A stretch of DNA of 64,000 bases, from NCBI RefSeq assembly GCF_000015205.1, contig NC_008701.1, positions 620,001-684,000 on the forward strand, read 5' to 3'. Positions 22,230 through 30,903 of the stretch are shown here, piece by piece (position 1 is the stretch's first letter; each line of letters starts with the position of its first letter). Source of the DNA: Pyrobaculum islandicum DSM 4184 (lineage in GTDB: Archaea; Thermoproteota; Thermoprotei; Thermoproteales; Thermoproteaceae). The notes beneath the pieces were generated by a model. It did no database searches and was not told the DNA's origin. It saw nothing but the letters and a program-made list of their open reading frames with translations. A program made the position numbers and the translations under genes.

Positions 22230-24011
22230 TTACTGTCTCTTACTGATTGTTGTTCTAATTTCAGAAATTAACATCTCTATAAACTTCGTCAATTCCTCTT
22301 TAGCTACATCGTTTGTAATCTCCATTCTTAGTCTTGGTAGGCGCTTAACAGTTTCTAGTTCTCTTAATACCGAGGCGGGAATTCCTGCCTCTATAGCCTT
22401 TAACCCCTCCTCGTAATAGGCATATATAGCTTTCATAAGTAGATACTGTTTAATTGGTGACGAAGGCGTGTCCACAGGGTTGTAAGCATCTTGCTTTAGA
22501 AAGCCCTCTCTAATCATGTATGCAACATTTAGAATGTGTTTTTCATATTCGCTTAAAGCCTCTGTCCCTAGGATTCTCACTATCTCCTGTAGTTCAGCCT
22601 CTTTAACTAATATAGACTGTAGAGTATCTCTAATTTTCCTCCAATCAGGAGATATATTTTTTGACCACCACACTTCTACGGTATCTACATAACGTGAAAA
22701 TGCCAAAAGCCAGTCAATAGCTGGATAATGTCTTGAATACGCTAACCTCGGCGATAGGGGCCAAAACGCGCCGATAAAACGTAGAGTATTAGATGTGACG
22801 GGTTCCGTAAAGTCGCCACCTGGCGGACTTACTGAGGCCGCAATAGTAAGCGAGCCTATACGCTCTTTGCTTCCCATGAGCACTACGCGGCCTGCGCGTT
22901 CGTAAAATTCTGCGAGTCTTGTCGGCAAATACGCTGGGTATCCCTCTTCTGATGGCATCTCGCCGATACGTAAGGCTACTTCGCGCATAGCCTCTGCCCA
23001 ACGTGATGTAGAATCTGCAAGTACTAATACGTCATAGCCTTGATCGCGGAAATACTCGCCAATAGTTGTACCCATATACACTGAGGCTTCTCTAGCAGCT
23101 ACAGGCATGTTTGATGTGTTGACGATAATTGTAGTTCTCTCAAGTAGTGGTCTTCCTGTGTTCGGGTCTTTTAACTTAAGCAGTCCCTGTAAGGCATCAG
23201 CTGCCTCATTACCGCGTTCGCCGCATAAGACCGGTATTATAATTCTACTCTGTGCATACATAGACAATGTGCGTATGGCAACGGTTTTGCCGGACCCAAA
23301 GGGACCGGGGATAGCGGCTGTGCCCCCTTTAGCTATGGGAAACATAGTATCTATTGTGCGAACTCCTGTTATTAACGGCTCTACAGGCGGCAACTTCTCT
23401 CTAAATGGCCGCGGTCTACGTACTGGCCATTTGTGCCACATTTTGACTTCAATTACGCCGCGTTTAGTCTTAATCCTGGCAATTACATCATCAACCTTAT
23501 ATTTTCCATCTGCTATCCATTCAACAGTGCCTGGGACATATTCCGGTAAAGGTGGGTATAAAATGTAATGGGTTATAAGTTCTGTCTCTTTTACAGAACC
23601 AAGTACATCGCCTGGATAAACCTCCTCTCCTGGTTTGACGTTTGGCTTAAAGTCAAATTCAGCTTTTAAATCCAGTGGTGGCGCTTGGTCGTAACCTACG
23701 CCGCGGGCAATAAATGGACTTTTAGAAATCTCCTCTATGTTTTTCAAAGGTCTTTGCACTCCATCATATATCTTGCCCATTATTGTAGGGCCTAGCCATG
23801 CGCTAAGAGGTTCGCCTGTTCTTACAACGGGCTCTCCAGGTTTTAAACCAGTGGTATCCTCATATACTTGAATAAAGGCTTTATCTCCCTGTACTCTAAC
23901 TACTTCTCCAAACAGCTTGATTTCGCCAACAAATACAAGTTCGTATAGTCTCGCACCTGGAAGGTCGGCTTTAACAACGGGTCCTGAAATATATTCTATT
24001 TTACCGCTCAT
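22230..24011 (-). CDS. atpA: A-type ATP synthase subunit A (catalytic)
   Basis: A 593-aa catalytic subunit of the A1 head. The P-loop is [15 protein letters not shown] near residue 234, and the conserved [13 protein letters not shown], the long non-homologous insert of A/V-type subunits, and the [25 protein letters not shown] region are all present. The ATG overlaps the end of atpE by 11 nt. Only subunits F, E and A are in this cluster (order atpF-atpE-atpA leftward); B, C, D, I and K must be elsewhere. Confidence 0.97.
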   Translation of the reverse strand: MSGKIEYISGPVVKADLPGARLYELVFVGEIKLFGEVVRVQGDKAFIQVYEDTTGLKPGEPVVRTGEPLSAWLGPTIMGKIYDGVQRPLKNIEEISKSPFIARGVGYDQAPPLDLKAEFDFKPNVKPGEEVYPGDVLGSVKETELITHYILYPPLPEYVPGTVEWIADGKYKVDDVIARIKTKRGVIEVKMWHKWPVRRPRPFREKLPPVEPLITGVRTIDTMFPIAKGGTAAIPGPFGSGKTVAIRTLSMYAQSRIIIPVLCGERGNEAADALQGLLKLKDPNTGRPLLERTTIIVNTSNMPVAAREASVYMGTTIGEYFRDQGYDVLVLADSTSRWAEAMREVALRIGEMPSEEGYPAYLPTRLAEFYERAGRVVLMGSKERIGSLTIAASVSPPGGDFTEPVTSNTLRFIGAFWPLSPRLAYSRHYPAIDWLLAFSRYVDTVEVWWSKNISPDWRKIRDTLQSILVKEAELQEIVRILGTEALSEYEKHILNVAYMIREGFLKQDAYNPVDTPSSPIKQYLLMKAIYAYYEEGLKAIEAGIPASVLRELETVKRLPRLRMEITNDVAKEELTKFIEMLISEIRTTISKRQ

Positions 24012-24573
24012 GTGTTTCTAAATATATGAGGTGTTTTAATTCTTCAAGTTTGTTAGAGAGTAGAGTCTCTAGAGAGTAGTCTACTGTAATTGAGCCGTCC
24101 CTTGTCATTACTATCACGCCGCCTTTTATGTCTTTTTCTATCACAAAGCCTGTAATTCCGAGATTTTTCGCAAGTGTTTCAACTACTCCTCTGTCCTTGG
24201 GCGATGCATAAATTATGACGTCTTTAGTTTGAGTGTAATTTATAGCGCTTTCTATAAGAAAGCGCAGGAATTTTACATATCTCTCGCTACCTCTTAACTT
24301 ATCTACTTCGTTATATATTGTCTCTATAAAATCATTTAATATCTGTTCATAGGTTTCTACTATTTTTCTTCTTGCCTCTATAATCGCGCTGTAAAGAATA
24401 CGTTCACGCTCTAGGGCTACTTCACTCTCTATGTTTGTTATCTGCGTAGAGTATTTGTTTAAGACCGCAGTAGCTTCTTTTCTAATTCTAGTCTCTATAT
24501 CTATAAGAAGATTTGACTTAAGTTCTTCAAGTTCACGAATTTTTGAATTGATTAGGTCTTCAAATAATGACAT
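24001..24573 (-). CDS. atpE: A-type ATP synthase subunit E (peripheral stalk)
   Basis: A 190-aa stalk subunit. The N-terminal half is a long helix with coiled-coil spacing (residues about 5-95), and the C-terminal alpha/beta domain has [30 protein letters not shown] typical of subunit E. ATG 24573 sits 24-26 nt below TTTTATAA (24593-24600), so it has its own leaderless promoter in the 28-nt gap after atpF. Confidence 0.92.
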   Translation of the reverse strand: MSLFEDLINSKIRELEELKSNLLIDIETRIRKEATAVLNKYSTQITNIESEVALERERILYSAIIEARRKIVETYEQILNDFIETIYNEVDKLRGSERYVKFLRFLIESAINYTQTKDVIIYASPKDRGVVETLAKNLGITGFVIEKDIKGGVIVMTRDGSITVDYSLETLLSNKLEELKHLIYLETHER

Positions 24574-24601
24574 GAAAATTCTTTTCAGAACGTTTTATAA
24601 A

Positions 24602-24892
24602 TTATCCGCCGAGTACTTGCCTTACTATTTGCAAATAGTTAACCTCGCGCTCCATTCCCTCTTCCACGCTGGGAACCTCTACTAGAAGCTTACGTGGGTT
24701 TCTCATTCTAATTTCGTCAAGCTCCTTCCGTATAGCTTTCGCTATTTTCGAAGTTATAAAAATTACATCGTATGTATCCAAGCGTTCTTTTATAAACTTT
24801 AATGCCTCCTCTGGACTTTCAATAGTTTTGCCCTCAAACCCCATGAGCTTAAAGAGAGCTACTGTAGTCCTATCGCCTATTACTATATGCAT
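24602..24892 (-). CDS. atpF: A-type ATP synthase subunit F
   Basis: A 96-aa central-stalk regulatory subunit. MHIVIGDRTTVALFKLMGFEG and DVIFITSKIAKAIRKELDEI fit the CheY-like F fold. ATG 24892 is 26 nt below TTTATAA (24911-24917). It opens the atpF-atpE-atpA cluster. Confidence 0.9.
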   Translation of the reverse strand: MHIVIGDRTTVALFKLMGFEGKTIESPEEALKFIKERLDTYDVIFITSKIAKAIRKELDEIRMRNPRKLLVEVPSVEEGMEREVNYLQIVRQVLGG

Positions 24893-24928
24893 AAAAGAGA
24901 CATTTCCCCGATTTATAACAATATCACA

Positions 24929-25423
24929 TCACCAAGGTTCCTTTTTTAAACGGAGGTAATACGCAATGTAGTTTGTAATCCTATGTATAAGAGGCGTTAT
25001 GATAACTGCAGCGATTATATACTCTACAGATATGTCTTTATAAAGGGTGTATACGGCTAGCGAAGTTAGAAGAAAATCAAGCTGATCTAACGGAAAGGCG
25101 GGGTAGCCTCTTGGCATACAAAGACGTCGTTTTATAAACGCGCCAAATAAATCGCCAAGAAGAGCTGCAATTGACAGAACAAAGGCGTCCAGAAGAGAGA
25201 GGTGTTTGTACAAGAGGTTTGGCGCATATCCTATAAACGTACCTGTGGAAAGACCTATCAGAAACCCCTCGTAAGTCTTCCCATCGCCAAAGATACGTCT
25301 ACCATCTACAAAAGTTTTGCCAAAATCTATGGGATGTCTTATTTTGAACTTATTTGCTAAAACTGCTGAGCCGTTTGCAACATAAGGTGGCCATATTAAG
25401 AGAAAAAAATATAGTAAGTCCAT
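24929..25423 (-). CDS. carS: CDP-archaeol synthase
   Basis: A 164-aa integral membrane enzyme that activates digeranylgeranylglyceryl phosphate with CTP to make CDP-archaeol, the branch-point precursor of archaeal phospholipids. Four or five hydrophobic segments alternate with the signature loops GRRIFGDGKTYEGFLIG (about residues 42-58) and GDLFGAFIKRR plus a downstream FPLDQLDFLL. The ATG shares one base with the stop of the C2H2 gene (TAATG), so it is cotranscribed with it. Confidence 0.95.
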   Translation of the reverse strand: MDLLYFFLLIWPPYVANGSAVLANKFKIRHPIDFGKTFVDGRRIFGDGKTYEGFLIGLSTGTFIGYAPNLLYKHLSLLDAFVLSIAALLGDLFGAFIKRRLCMPRGYPAFPLDQLDFLLTSLAVYTLYKDISVEYIIAAVIITPLIHRITNYIAYYLRLKKEPW

Positions 25424-25737
25424 TATTCGTGTGTTTTCATTATATGTATTAGCAGGGACTTCAGAGAAACAAAGCTTTTTCCACAGACACCACAGATATA
25501 AAAGGCCTCCCTCTTTACCGCAAAATGTTTCCTAACGTGTTCTCTATATTCCTGGCTTTTAACTTTGGAATTACAAATGGGACACGCCATATCACTGCCG
25601 CTCTTCTTTCCATGCCCCATGTAGTGAGATACAACCGCTCTCCAACTTACCTCTTTTCCACATATACTGCACTTTACTGTAGTTACAGGTTTCGCATATC
25701 CCTGTCCAACATAAGCGAAACATAACTCGGATTCCAT
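25423..25737 (-). CDS. C2H2 zinc-finger protein
   Basis: A 104-aa protein with three finger-like units: CSICGKEVSWRAVVSHYMGH, CPICNSKVKSQEYREHVRKH and CGVCGKSFVSLKSLLIHIMKTH, each CxxC followed by two spaced histidines. This is one of the few archaeal protein types with tandem C2H2 fingers, and it likely binds DNA or RNA. I use ATG 25737 (MESELC) instead of the upstream in-frame start at 25782, because the box A TTTTTATA centred at 25764 is 27 nt away. That same AT palindrome serves the divergent gene at 25784. Confidence 0.85.
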   Translation of the reverse strand: MESELCFAYVGQGYAKPVTTVKCSICGKEVSWRAVVSHYMGHGKKSGSDMACPICNSKVKSQEYREHVRKHFAVKREAFYICGVCGKSFVSLKSLLIHIMKTHE

Positions 25738-25757
25738 AGTTTCGAGAGAAGAAACCG

Positions 25758-25768
25758 TTTTATAAAAA
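25758..25768. promoter_or_regulatory. Palindromic box A shared by divergent leaderless genes
   Basis: TTTTATAAAAA (25758-25768) lies about 26 nt from both the ATG at 25737 on the minus strand and the GTG at 25784 on the plus strand, in a 46-nt intergenic space. One symmetrical TATA element appears to set both transcription starts. Confidence 0.7.
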
Positions 25769-25783
25769 CTCAAACTTAGCAAT

Positions 25784-26218
25784 GTGTACAGGGGCGTGGC
25801 GCTTGTGGACTGGAAGACAGGGTTACTAGCCTATGTCGAGGCAGATGGCAAAGCGGTTGAAGAATTTAGAAAAATCCTAGATTTATGTGGCGGGAGAGTA
25901 GAGCCAAGGACTTTGCCATGTCTATCATCGCTAGCATCGAGACTAGGGGTAAAGTCGGTGCTCTACATAACAGATATCTACGGAATCGCTAATTTACTTG
26001 CGTTTGAGAGACAGGCCCCACGAGCCGGGATTTTAAAAAAGGCGTGGGCGTATCTAGATCGCCTGATTTGTCAAAATGGTGAGGTGGAGTGCGGTGAAGA
26101 AGTCGAGCTTTCTTGTTGTAAACCTTGCGGCTTTGTATGTCTACTAGCTGAGGTACTTGGCGTTGCGCGTGTGGGAATTAAAGCGGACATAAGAAGAGAG
26201 CTTCGTGACAAACTTTAG
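25784..26218 (+). CDS. Conserved-looking cysteine-containing protein of unknown function
   Basis: A 144-aa protein I do not recognise. It starts VYRGVALVDWKTGLLAYVEADGKAVEEF, has an alpha/beta pattern in the first 85 residues, and a cysteine-rich C-terminal part (ICQNGEVECGEEVELSCCKPCGFVC, with seven Cys between about residues 94 and 119) that could hold a metal. GTG 25784 is 23-26 nt below the shared box A. It converges with the radical SAM gene, overlapping it by 4 nt. Promoter support makes it a likely real gene. Confidence 0.7.
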   Translation: MYRGVALVDWKTGLLAYVEADGKAVEEFRKILDLCGGRVEPRTLPCLSSLASRLGVKSVLYITDIYGIANLLAFERQAPRAGILKKAWAYLDRLICQNGEVECGEEVELSCCKPCGFVCLLAEVLGVARVGIKADIRRELRDKL

Positions 26219-27810
26219 GTATATGTTAGCACTTCCTTCCTCGACTTAGCTCTTGTTTGTCTAAGAATTTCTTTGTATTGTTCAATATCTTCTTCGATCT
26301 TATCTATCCTTTTTTCAACATAACTTATGAAGTAGTTTATTAGGAATTTCACTAGGGCGTACTGCGGTCCCTTTAGATAGAATTTGTTTACAATGTCTTT
26401 AGCCCAGAAGATAGAATGCCTAGCGACTACCTTTAGCAAGTCAATGTGTTCGGGGTATAGATTAACCTTGTCTAACCAACCCGTCTTTTCGCTTTTCACA
26501 TGGCTCATTGGGACGTAAAATAATGACACAATAAGGCTTCTGTAGGGCTTGAGCTTTTCGACAAGCTCTATAGTTTCTATAACATCGTCTGGTTGTTCGT
26601 CGGGAAGTCCTACAATGAGCGTTATAGCGGGTATAAGTCTAATTTCGTGCATTATAGCCGCAGCCTCTGTCACAATTTCATGCCACTGGCTGATTTTATA
26701 AGGCGCTGCTTTACCTGGCATTATCTTTTGTGCTAGACGGACAGAGCCTGTTTCAAGACCTATCTGCGCCCCCCACCAGTCTTGATGTTCATCTATTATT
26801 ATCTCTGAGAGTTTTGTAAAGAGTCTTCCCATTTTTTTCTCGCCATGGTACACTGCTACAAATGTAGAATGGCTCCATCCCACCTTCCGGTAGTACCGTT
26901 TTGCAAGCTTATGTAACGCAATCAACCTTTCTGGATTTGGCTCAACTCCGGCAGAGCCATAAAGCGGCACTTCGTCTGCATGTAATATACCATCTACTAC
27001 ACCGGCTTTAGCATTTACCTTTAGCTCCTCCTCTATTTTATCCAGGGGGTACCATCTCAACGCTCTTAGTGTCACTGGACAAAAGGCACAGCCTCTTGGA
27101 CAGCCGCGGCCTATTTCAACAAGCCCATTTATACTTGGGTACTTTATCGTAGATATTTCTGATAGGTCGGGAGCTTCATGCACACCCACATAGATATACT
27201 TTGGCAGTGGCCTATCTTCCAACGCGTTTTTCACAAGGTCCACTATCAGCTTTTCTCCCTCCCCATCAAATATTGTATCTATCCCCCATCTCTCAACTAG
27301 CTCCGGAAAGTAAAGCCATTGCCACGCGGCGGGGCCTCCGGCGATTACTTTTAACTTATTTTTCGTCTTCGCTTCTCTTACAAGTGGAGATATCTTCTCC
27401 ATAAATCTTTTGAAAAACATGGCGTTCATGGGCTCTTTCCCTACTATTACACTCCAGGTACTACTAGGCGGATTTAATCCAAAGTAGTCATGGTGGCTTA
27501 ACATCAAAACCTTGGCATATGGGATGTATCTATGTACATAATCTGGATCTATTACAGCGGCGTTTATACCCTCGTCTAACAACTTTGCCTCTATCTTTCT
27601 CATGCCGTAAGGCGCCTCTAGCGGTCTACCCCACCTATCTACTTTTACCTTAGGCGCAAAGAGAAACGCGTGAAATCTTTCAGATAGGCCAAAGGGGAGT
27701 TCTACAAAAACAGGCCCCGTGGTGCCAAAGCCGAGGAACTCCTTTCTGTGGTAGTTTGACATCATCGAACGATCTGTGGTCAAGATCACGTCAAATTTGA
27801 GAGATGGCAT
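26215..27810 (-). CDS. B12-binding-type radical SAM protein
   Basis: A 531-aa radical SAM enzyme. An N-terminal alpha/beta region (residues 1-215, with AVIDPDYVHRYIPYAKVLMLSHHDYFGL and VIAGGPAAWQW) resembles the cobalamin-binding Rossmann domain of this superfamily. The Fe-S/SAM motif GRGCPRGCAFCPVTLRALRW lies at about residues 234-253. A C-terminal helical tail follows. ATG 27810 has a TTTATAA box A centred near 27834, shared with the divergent gene at 27859. Substrate is unknown; related archaeal proteins modify RNA, lipids or cofactors. Confidence 0.85.
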   Translation of the reverse strand: MPSLKFDVILTTDRSMMSNYHRKEFLGFGTTGPVFVELPFGLSERFHAFLFAPKVKVDRWGRPLEAPYGMRKIEAKLLDEGINAAVIDPDYVHRYIPYAKVLMLSHHDYFGLNPPSSTWSVIVGKEPMNAMFFKRFMEKISPLVREAKTKNKLKVIAGGPAAWQWLYFPELVERWGIDTIFDGEGEKLIVDLVKNALEDRPLPKYIYVGVHEAPDLSEISTIKYPSINGLVEIGRGCPRGCAFCPVTLRALRWYPLDKIEEELKVNAKAGVVDGILHADEVPLYGSAGVEPNPERLIALHKLAKRYYRKVGWSHSTFVAVYHGEKKMGRLFTKLSEIIIDEHQDWWGAQIGLETGSVRLAQKIMPGKAAPYKISQWHEIVTEAAAIMHEIRLIPAITLIVGLPDEQPDDVIETIELVEKLKPYRSLIVSLFYVPMSHVKSEKTGWLDKVNLYPEHIDLLKVVARHSIFWAKDIVNKFYLKGPQYALVKFLINYFISYVEKRIDKIEEDIEQYKEILRQTRAKSRKEVLTYT

Positions 27811-27858
27811 ACAATTACCTCGGCTTTCTATTTATAAGCATTATAGAAGCATGTAGTA

Positions 27859-28446
27859 GTGGAGTTCATAACTCTCACCGATGTAGATAAGAATACAATT
27901 GAGATGATAAAGGGCGCTATAGAGTCGCTCGGACATACGCCTATCGATATTGTAATTGTAGGCGCAGAAGAGACAAGGCTAGAGGTTAATGACATGTATA
28001 TACTTAAAGTTTCACTGCCGGTGGACATATACAAAGTTATGCGAGAGACCGCACTTGCACAAATCTTCAGCGACCCCTCGTTAGCCGAGGTGTGGTCTGT
28101 GCCTCCCGACGTTAAGCCAGATGGCCTTGCTTACGAGCTCTCTCTAGCTCTTTTGAGACGGCTTGTAGATGTTTTTGTGGCTAAAGTACGCCCAGATTTA
28201 GTGCTAGAAAGAACTAACGTCGAAGTTGTCGAAGGCGAAACCCTAGTTTCTACGCTTGTAAGAACTCTGGCCGTGGACTCTTCTGTCAGTCTTGCAGTAG
28301 CTGGACATATGTCAGATGCGCTACGTCTTCTGAAGAAATTATCACAACATCCAATATACAAAATTTACAGGCAGTTTTGGGATTTCGCGACGGCGAATTT
28401 TAAGTACTTGCCTATATACAACTGGCTCCTCCTTATGTACGGTTAG
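27859..28446 (+). CDS. Protein of unknown function, divergent from radical SAM gene
   Basis: A 195-aa alpha/beta protein that I do not recognise ([35 protein letters not shown]...). It has no cysteine motif, signal peptide or obvious catalytic motif; the C terminus is aromatic-rich ([15 protein letters not shown]). GTG 27859 is 26 nt below the TTTATAA box shared with the radical SAM gene. It ends in a 4-nt convergent overlap with radA. Confidence 0.7.
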   Translation: MEFITLTDVDKNTIEMIKGAIESLGHTPIDIVIVGAEETRLEVNDMYILKVSLPVDIYKVMRETALAQIFSDPSLAEVWSVPPDVKPDGLAYELSLALLRRLVDVFVAKVRPDLVLERTNVEVVEGETLVSTLVRTLAVDSSVSLAVAGHMSDALRLLKKLSQHPIYKIYRQFWDFATANFKYLPIYNWLLLMYG

Positions 28447-29435
28447 TCGACAAGACCCTCCTCTGTAATTCTAAATGAGACCTCGCCCTCTGGGTGATAT
28501 GGGCTGTCAAAGATCTTTGCAATTCTGATGTTCTCCTTAGACTTTCTAAGCCATAGACGATAAGTGGCGCCGTGTGCTAAAATATTGCCTCCAGCCGGCC
28601 TCAGCGGATTTCCAAAGAAGACGTCCGGCTGAGCCATCACCTGGTTCGTAATCACCACGGCCACGTCGTAGGCGTCCGCCAGACGCAGGAGGTCAGCCAC
28701 GTGTTTGTTTAGCTTCTGTTGTCTCTCGGCTAAGTTCTCCCTCCCCGGGAACTCGGATCTGAAATGGGCGATGACGGAGTCTACGATGAGAAGCGCCACG
28801 TTGTGTTGTCTAATTATAGACTTGGCTTGATCCACTAGAATCATCTGGTGGTCTGAGCTGTAGGCTCTGGCGTAGAAGATGTTGTTGAGGGCTTGGTCGG
28901 GGTCTAGCCCCCTGGCCTTCGCTATTTGCATTATACGCTCGGGACGGAAGGTGTTCTCGGTGTCGATGTATATGGCCTTTGCGCCGAGGCCGCCCCTCTC
29001 CTCGGGCAACTGCACCATGACGGCGAGCTGGTGGCAGAGTTGTGTCTTCCCAGAGCCGAACTCCCCAGCCACCTCGGTCACAGCACGCGTCTCAATGCCT
29101 CCGCCTAGTAATTCGTCAAGAGCTCTAACGCCGGTGGATATACGCCTAATCTTTTTTCTTCTCTCATAAACCTCAAGAGCCGAGACAAATGAGTGAAGAC
29201 CAAGCATCTTTCTAGCCGCCTCCACGATCTGTTGTGCCCTCTCCTCATTGCCTACAATCTCTGCCAGCTCTTTAACAGAGGCAAAAGCCACATCTCTAAC
29301 GGTGAAGAACCCCCTCTCCTTCAGCTTAGCGCCAGTCACCCTCCCTACGCCCTCAAGTTCCTCTACGTCGAGGTCGGGGGTTATCTCCACTCTGGCTTGA
29401 GCAACCTCGGCATCTTTTCTCTTCTTAGAAGACAC
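28443..29435 (-). CDS. radA: DNA recombinase RadA
   Basis: A 330-aa RecA/Rad51-family strand-exchange protein. The N-terminal helix-hairpin-helix domain is [20 protein letters not shown] (about residues 24-43), the Walker A is [16 protein letters not shown] (about 125-140), Walker B is [17 protein letters not shown] and L2 includes [17 protein letters not shown] 29435 is 26 nt below a TATATA box A (29458-29465). The middle of the gene (about 28600-29100) is far richer in G+C than its ends; see findings. Confidence 0.97.
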   Translation of the reverse strand: MSSKKRKDAEVAQARVEITPDLDVEELEGVGRVTGAKLKERGFFTVRDVAFASVKELAEIVGNEERAQQIVEAARKMLGLHSFVSALEVYERRKKIRRISTGVRALDELLGGGIETRAVTEVAGEFGSGKTQLCHQLAVMVQLPEERGGLGAKAIYIDTENTFRPERIMQIAKARGLDPDQALNNIFYARAYSSDHQMILVDQAKSIIRQHNVALLIVDSVIAHFRSEFPGRENLAERQQKLNKHVADLLRLADAYDVAVVITNQVMAQPDVFFGNPLRPAGGNILAHGATYRLWLRKSKENIRIAKIFDSPYHPEGEVSFRITEEGLVD

Positions 29436-29590
29436 GTATAGATTTTGGGCTTGGGGTATATATTCTTAACGAGTTTAAAGTGATATACTTTTAGGATTTA
29501 TATAAGGCAGATGACGAAAACTTACCACTCAGAAAAGTGATGAGGGGGTCAGGGACGGATATATTTTAAGACACTTGCCGTAACCCTACA

Positions 29591-30412
29591 GTGTCTCTTA
29601 AACGTAGACTTCAAAACGTGATACCTCCAGAGCTATTAGATAAAACTCCAACTTCATTTGAGATTATTGGCTCTAGAGGCGGCGCCGTGGCTATCGTAGA
29701 AATACCGCCGGAGCTAGAGGTATATAAATATCAGATAGCTAAAGCAATTACAGAGACTAATAAACATGTTAAGGCTGTCCTGAGAAAAATAGGAAGCCGC
29801 ACAGGCGAATATAGGCTTTATAACTTCGAAGTTCTAATAGAGGGACCCACTGAGGTTATTCATAAAGAGCATGGATATTATATCAAGGTAGATCCCACAA
29901 AAGTTTTCTTTTCTTCTAGAGATCAAACAGACAGGTTAGATATAGCCAGCAGAGTTGGAAATGGAGAAAGAGTTCTATACCTCTTTGCCGGAGTCGCCCC
30001 ATATGCTGTGGCAATAGCGAAATTTGCAAAACCGAAGATCATAGTCGCCGTAGAGCTAAATCCTTGGGGTTTTAAATACATGCTAGAAAACTTTCGCATA
30101 AACAAGATAAAAAACGCAGTGGCAATACATGGAGATGTGGCAACAGTTGCGCCTTTATTTAGGAAGAAGTTTGACAGGGTTATTATGACTCTCCCTTTAG
30201 GCGCCTATAAGTACCTTCCTCTGGCGCTTGACTGTATAGACAGAGGAGGCGTTGTACACTTCTATCACACAGGTAGAGAGGAAGAGCCATTTAGAGAAGC
30301 CGAGGAGATTGTAAAAAACATATGCCCGACGTGTCAGATAGTTGGAAGAAGAGTTGTTAGAGACTACGCACCGGGGGTATACAAGGTTAGAGTTGATATC
30401 TATAAGCCCTAG
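29591..30412 (+). CDS. Trm5/TYW2-family tRNA methyltransferase
   Basis: A 273-aa class I SAM methyltransferase of the Trm5/TYW2 group, which acts on or near tRNA guanosine-37. The N-terminal part has the family's RNA-binding region (IGSRTGEYRLYNFEVLIEG), followed by FFSSRDQTDRLDIASRVGNGERVLYLFAGVAPYAVAIA (SAM loop, about residues 108-145), VAVELNPWGFKYMLENF and the active-site-like IMTLPLGAYKYLP, which replaces the usual NxPP. Exact product (m1G37 or a wyosine intermediate) cannot be settled by sight. GTG 29591 follows the box A ATATTTTAAG centred at 29565. Confidence 0.88.
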   Translation: MSLKRRLQNVIPPELLDKTPTSFEIIGSRGGAVAIVEIPPELEVYKYQIAKAITETNKHVKAVLRKIGSRTGEYRLYNFEVLIEGPTEVIHKEHGYYIKVDPTKVFFSSRDQTDRLDIASRVGNGERVLYLFAGVAPYAVAIAKFAKPKIIVAVELNPWGFKYMLENFRINKIKNAVAIHGDVATVAPLFRKKFDRVIMTLPLGAYKYLPLALDCIDRGGVVHFYHTGREEEPFREAEEIVKNICPTCQIVGRRVVRDYAPGVYKVRVDIYKP

Positions 30413-30873
30413 AAGAACCTTGGGGTTTCTCCTTCTTCACTTCTTCTTCTTTGAGGAATCTGCGGCTTTTGCTGAATATAGAGTAGCAAGACGCTAGGCA
30501 CTTTACCCTCTTTTGCAAACTTAGAGAGAAGCTCCTTATACTCGGAAGTGTGTGCTATATCTACTTGGACAAACCTTATAGCGACTTCTCTTAACATGTT
30601 TTCTAGTCTTCTTAACATGTCTTCAGGCATTACAGACGTTACGACAGGATTGCTTAACCAAGATTCAAAATCTTTTAACACTCTGGCTATATATCCTAAC
30701 ATTGCTTGGGCAGAATAGAGTAGCTCGAGTCTGTCGGCTGTTTTCATAGCTTCTCCATGACTTTCAAGCTCTTTTACCTGTCTCTCCTGCTCTCTTATCC
30801 ACTGCTCTAACCGCTCCATCATGGATTCCAGATATTCAAGAACCGCCTCCGAAGTTGGAGATTTATGAGACAT
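30409..30873 (-). CDS. Helical protein, possibly DUF2153 family
   Basis: A 154-aa, strongly helical and charged protein. Residues about 8-50 (YLESMMERLEQWIREQERQVKELESHGE) look like a coiled coil, then AQAMLGYIARVLKDFESWL and a second helical half. The tail is QKPQIPQRRRSEEGETPRFF. The pattern recalls the crenarchaeal DUF2153 family, but I am not certain. ATG 30873 is 26 nt below a TTTATATA box. It overlaps the end of the Trm5-like gene by 4 nt. Confidence 0.7.
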   Translation of the reverse strand: MSHKSPTSEAVLEYLESMMERLEQWIREQERQVKELESHGEAMKTADRLELLYSAQAMLGYIARVLKDFESWLSNPVVTSVMPEDMLRRLENMLREVAIRFVQVDIAHTSEYKELLSKFAKEGKVPSVLLLYIQQKPQIPQRRRSEEGETPRFF

Positions 30874-30903
30874 AAGTCATAATCCGGTAGCAGTATATAA
30901 ACC

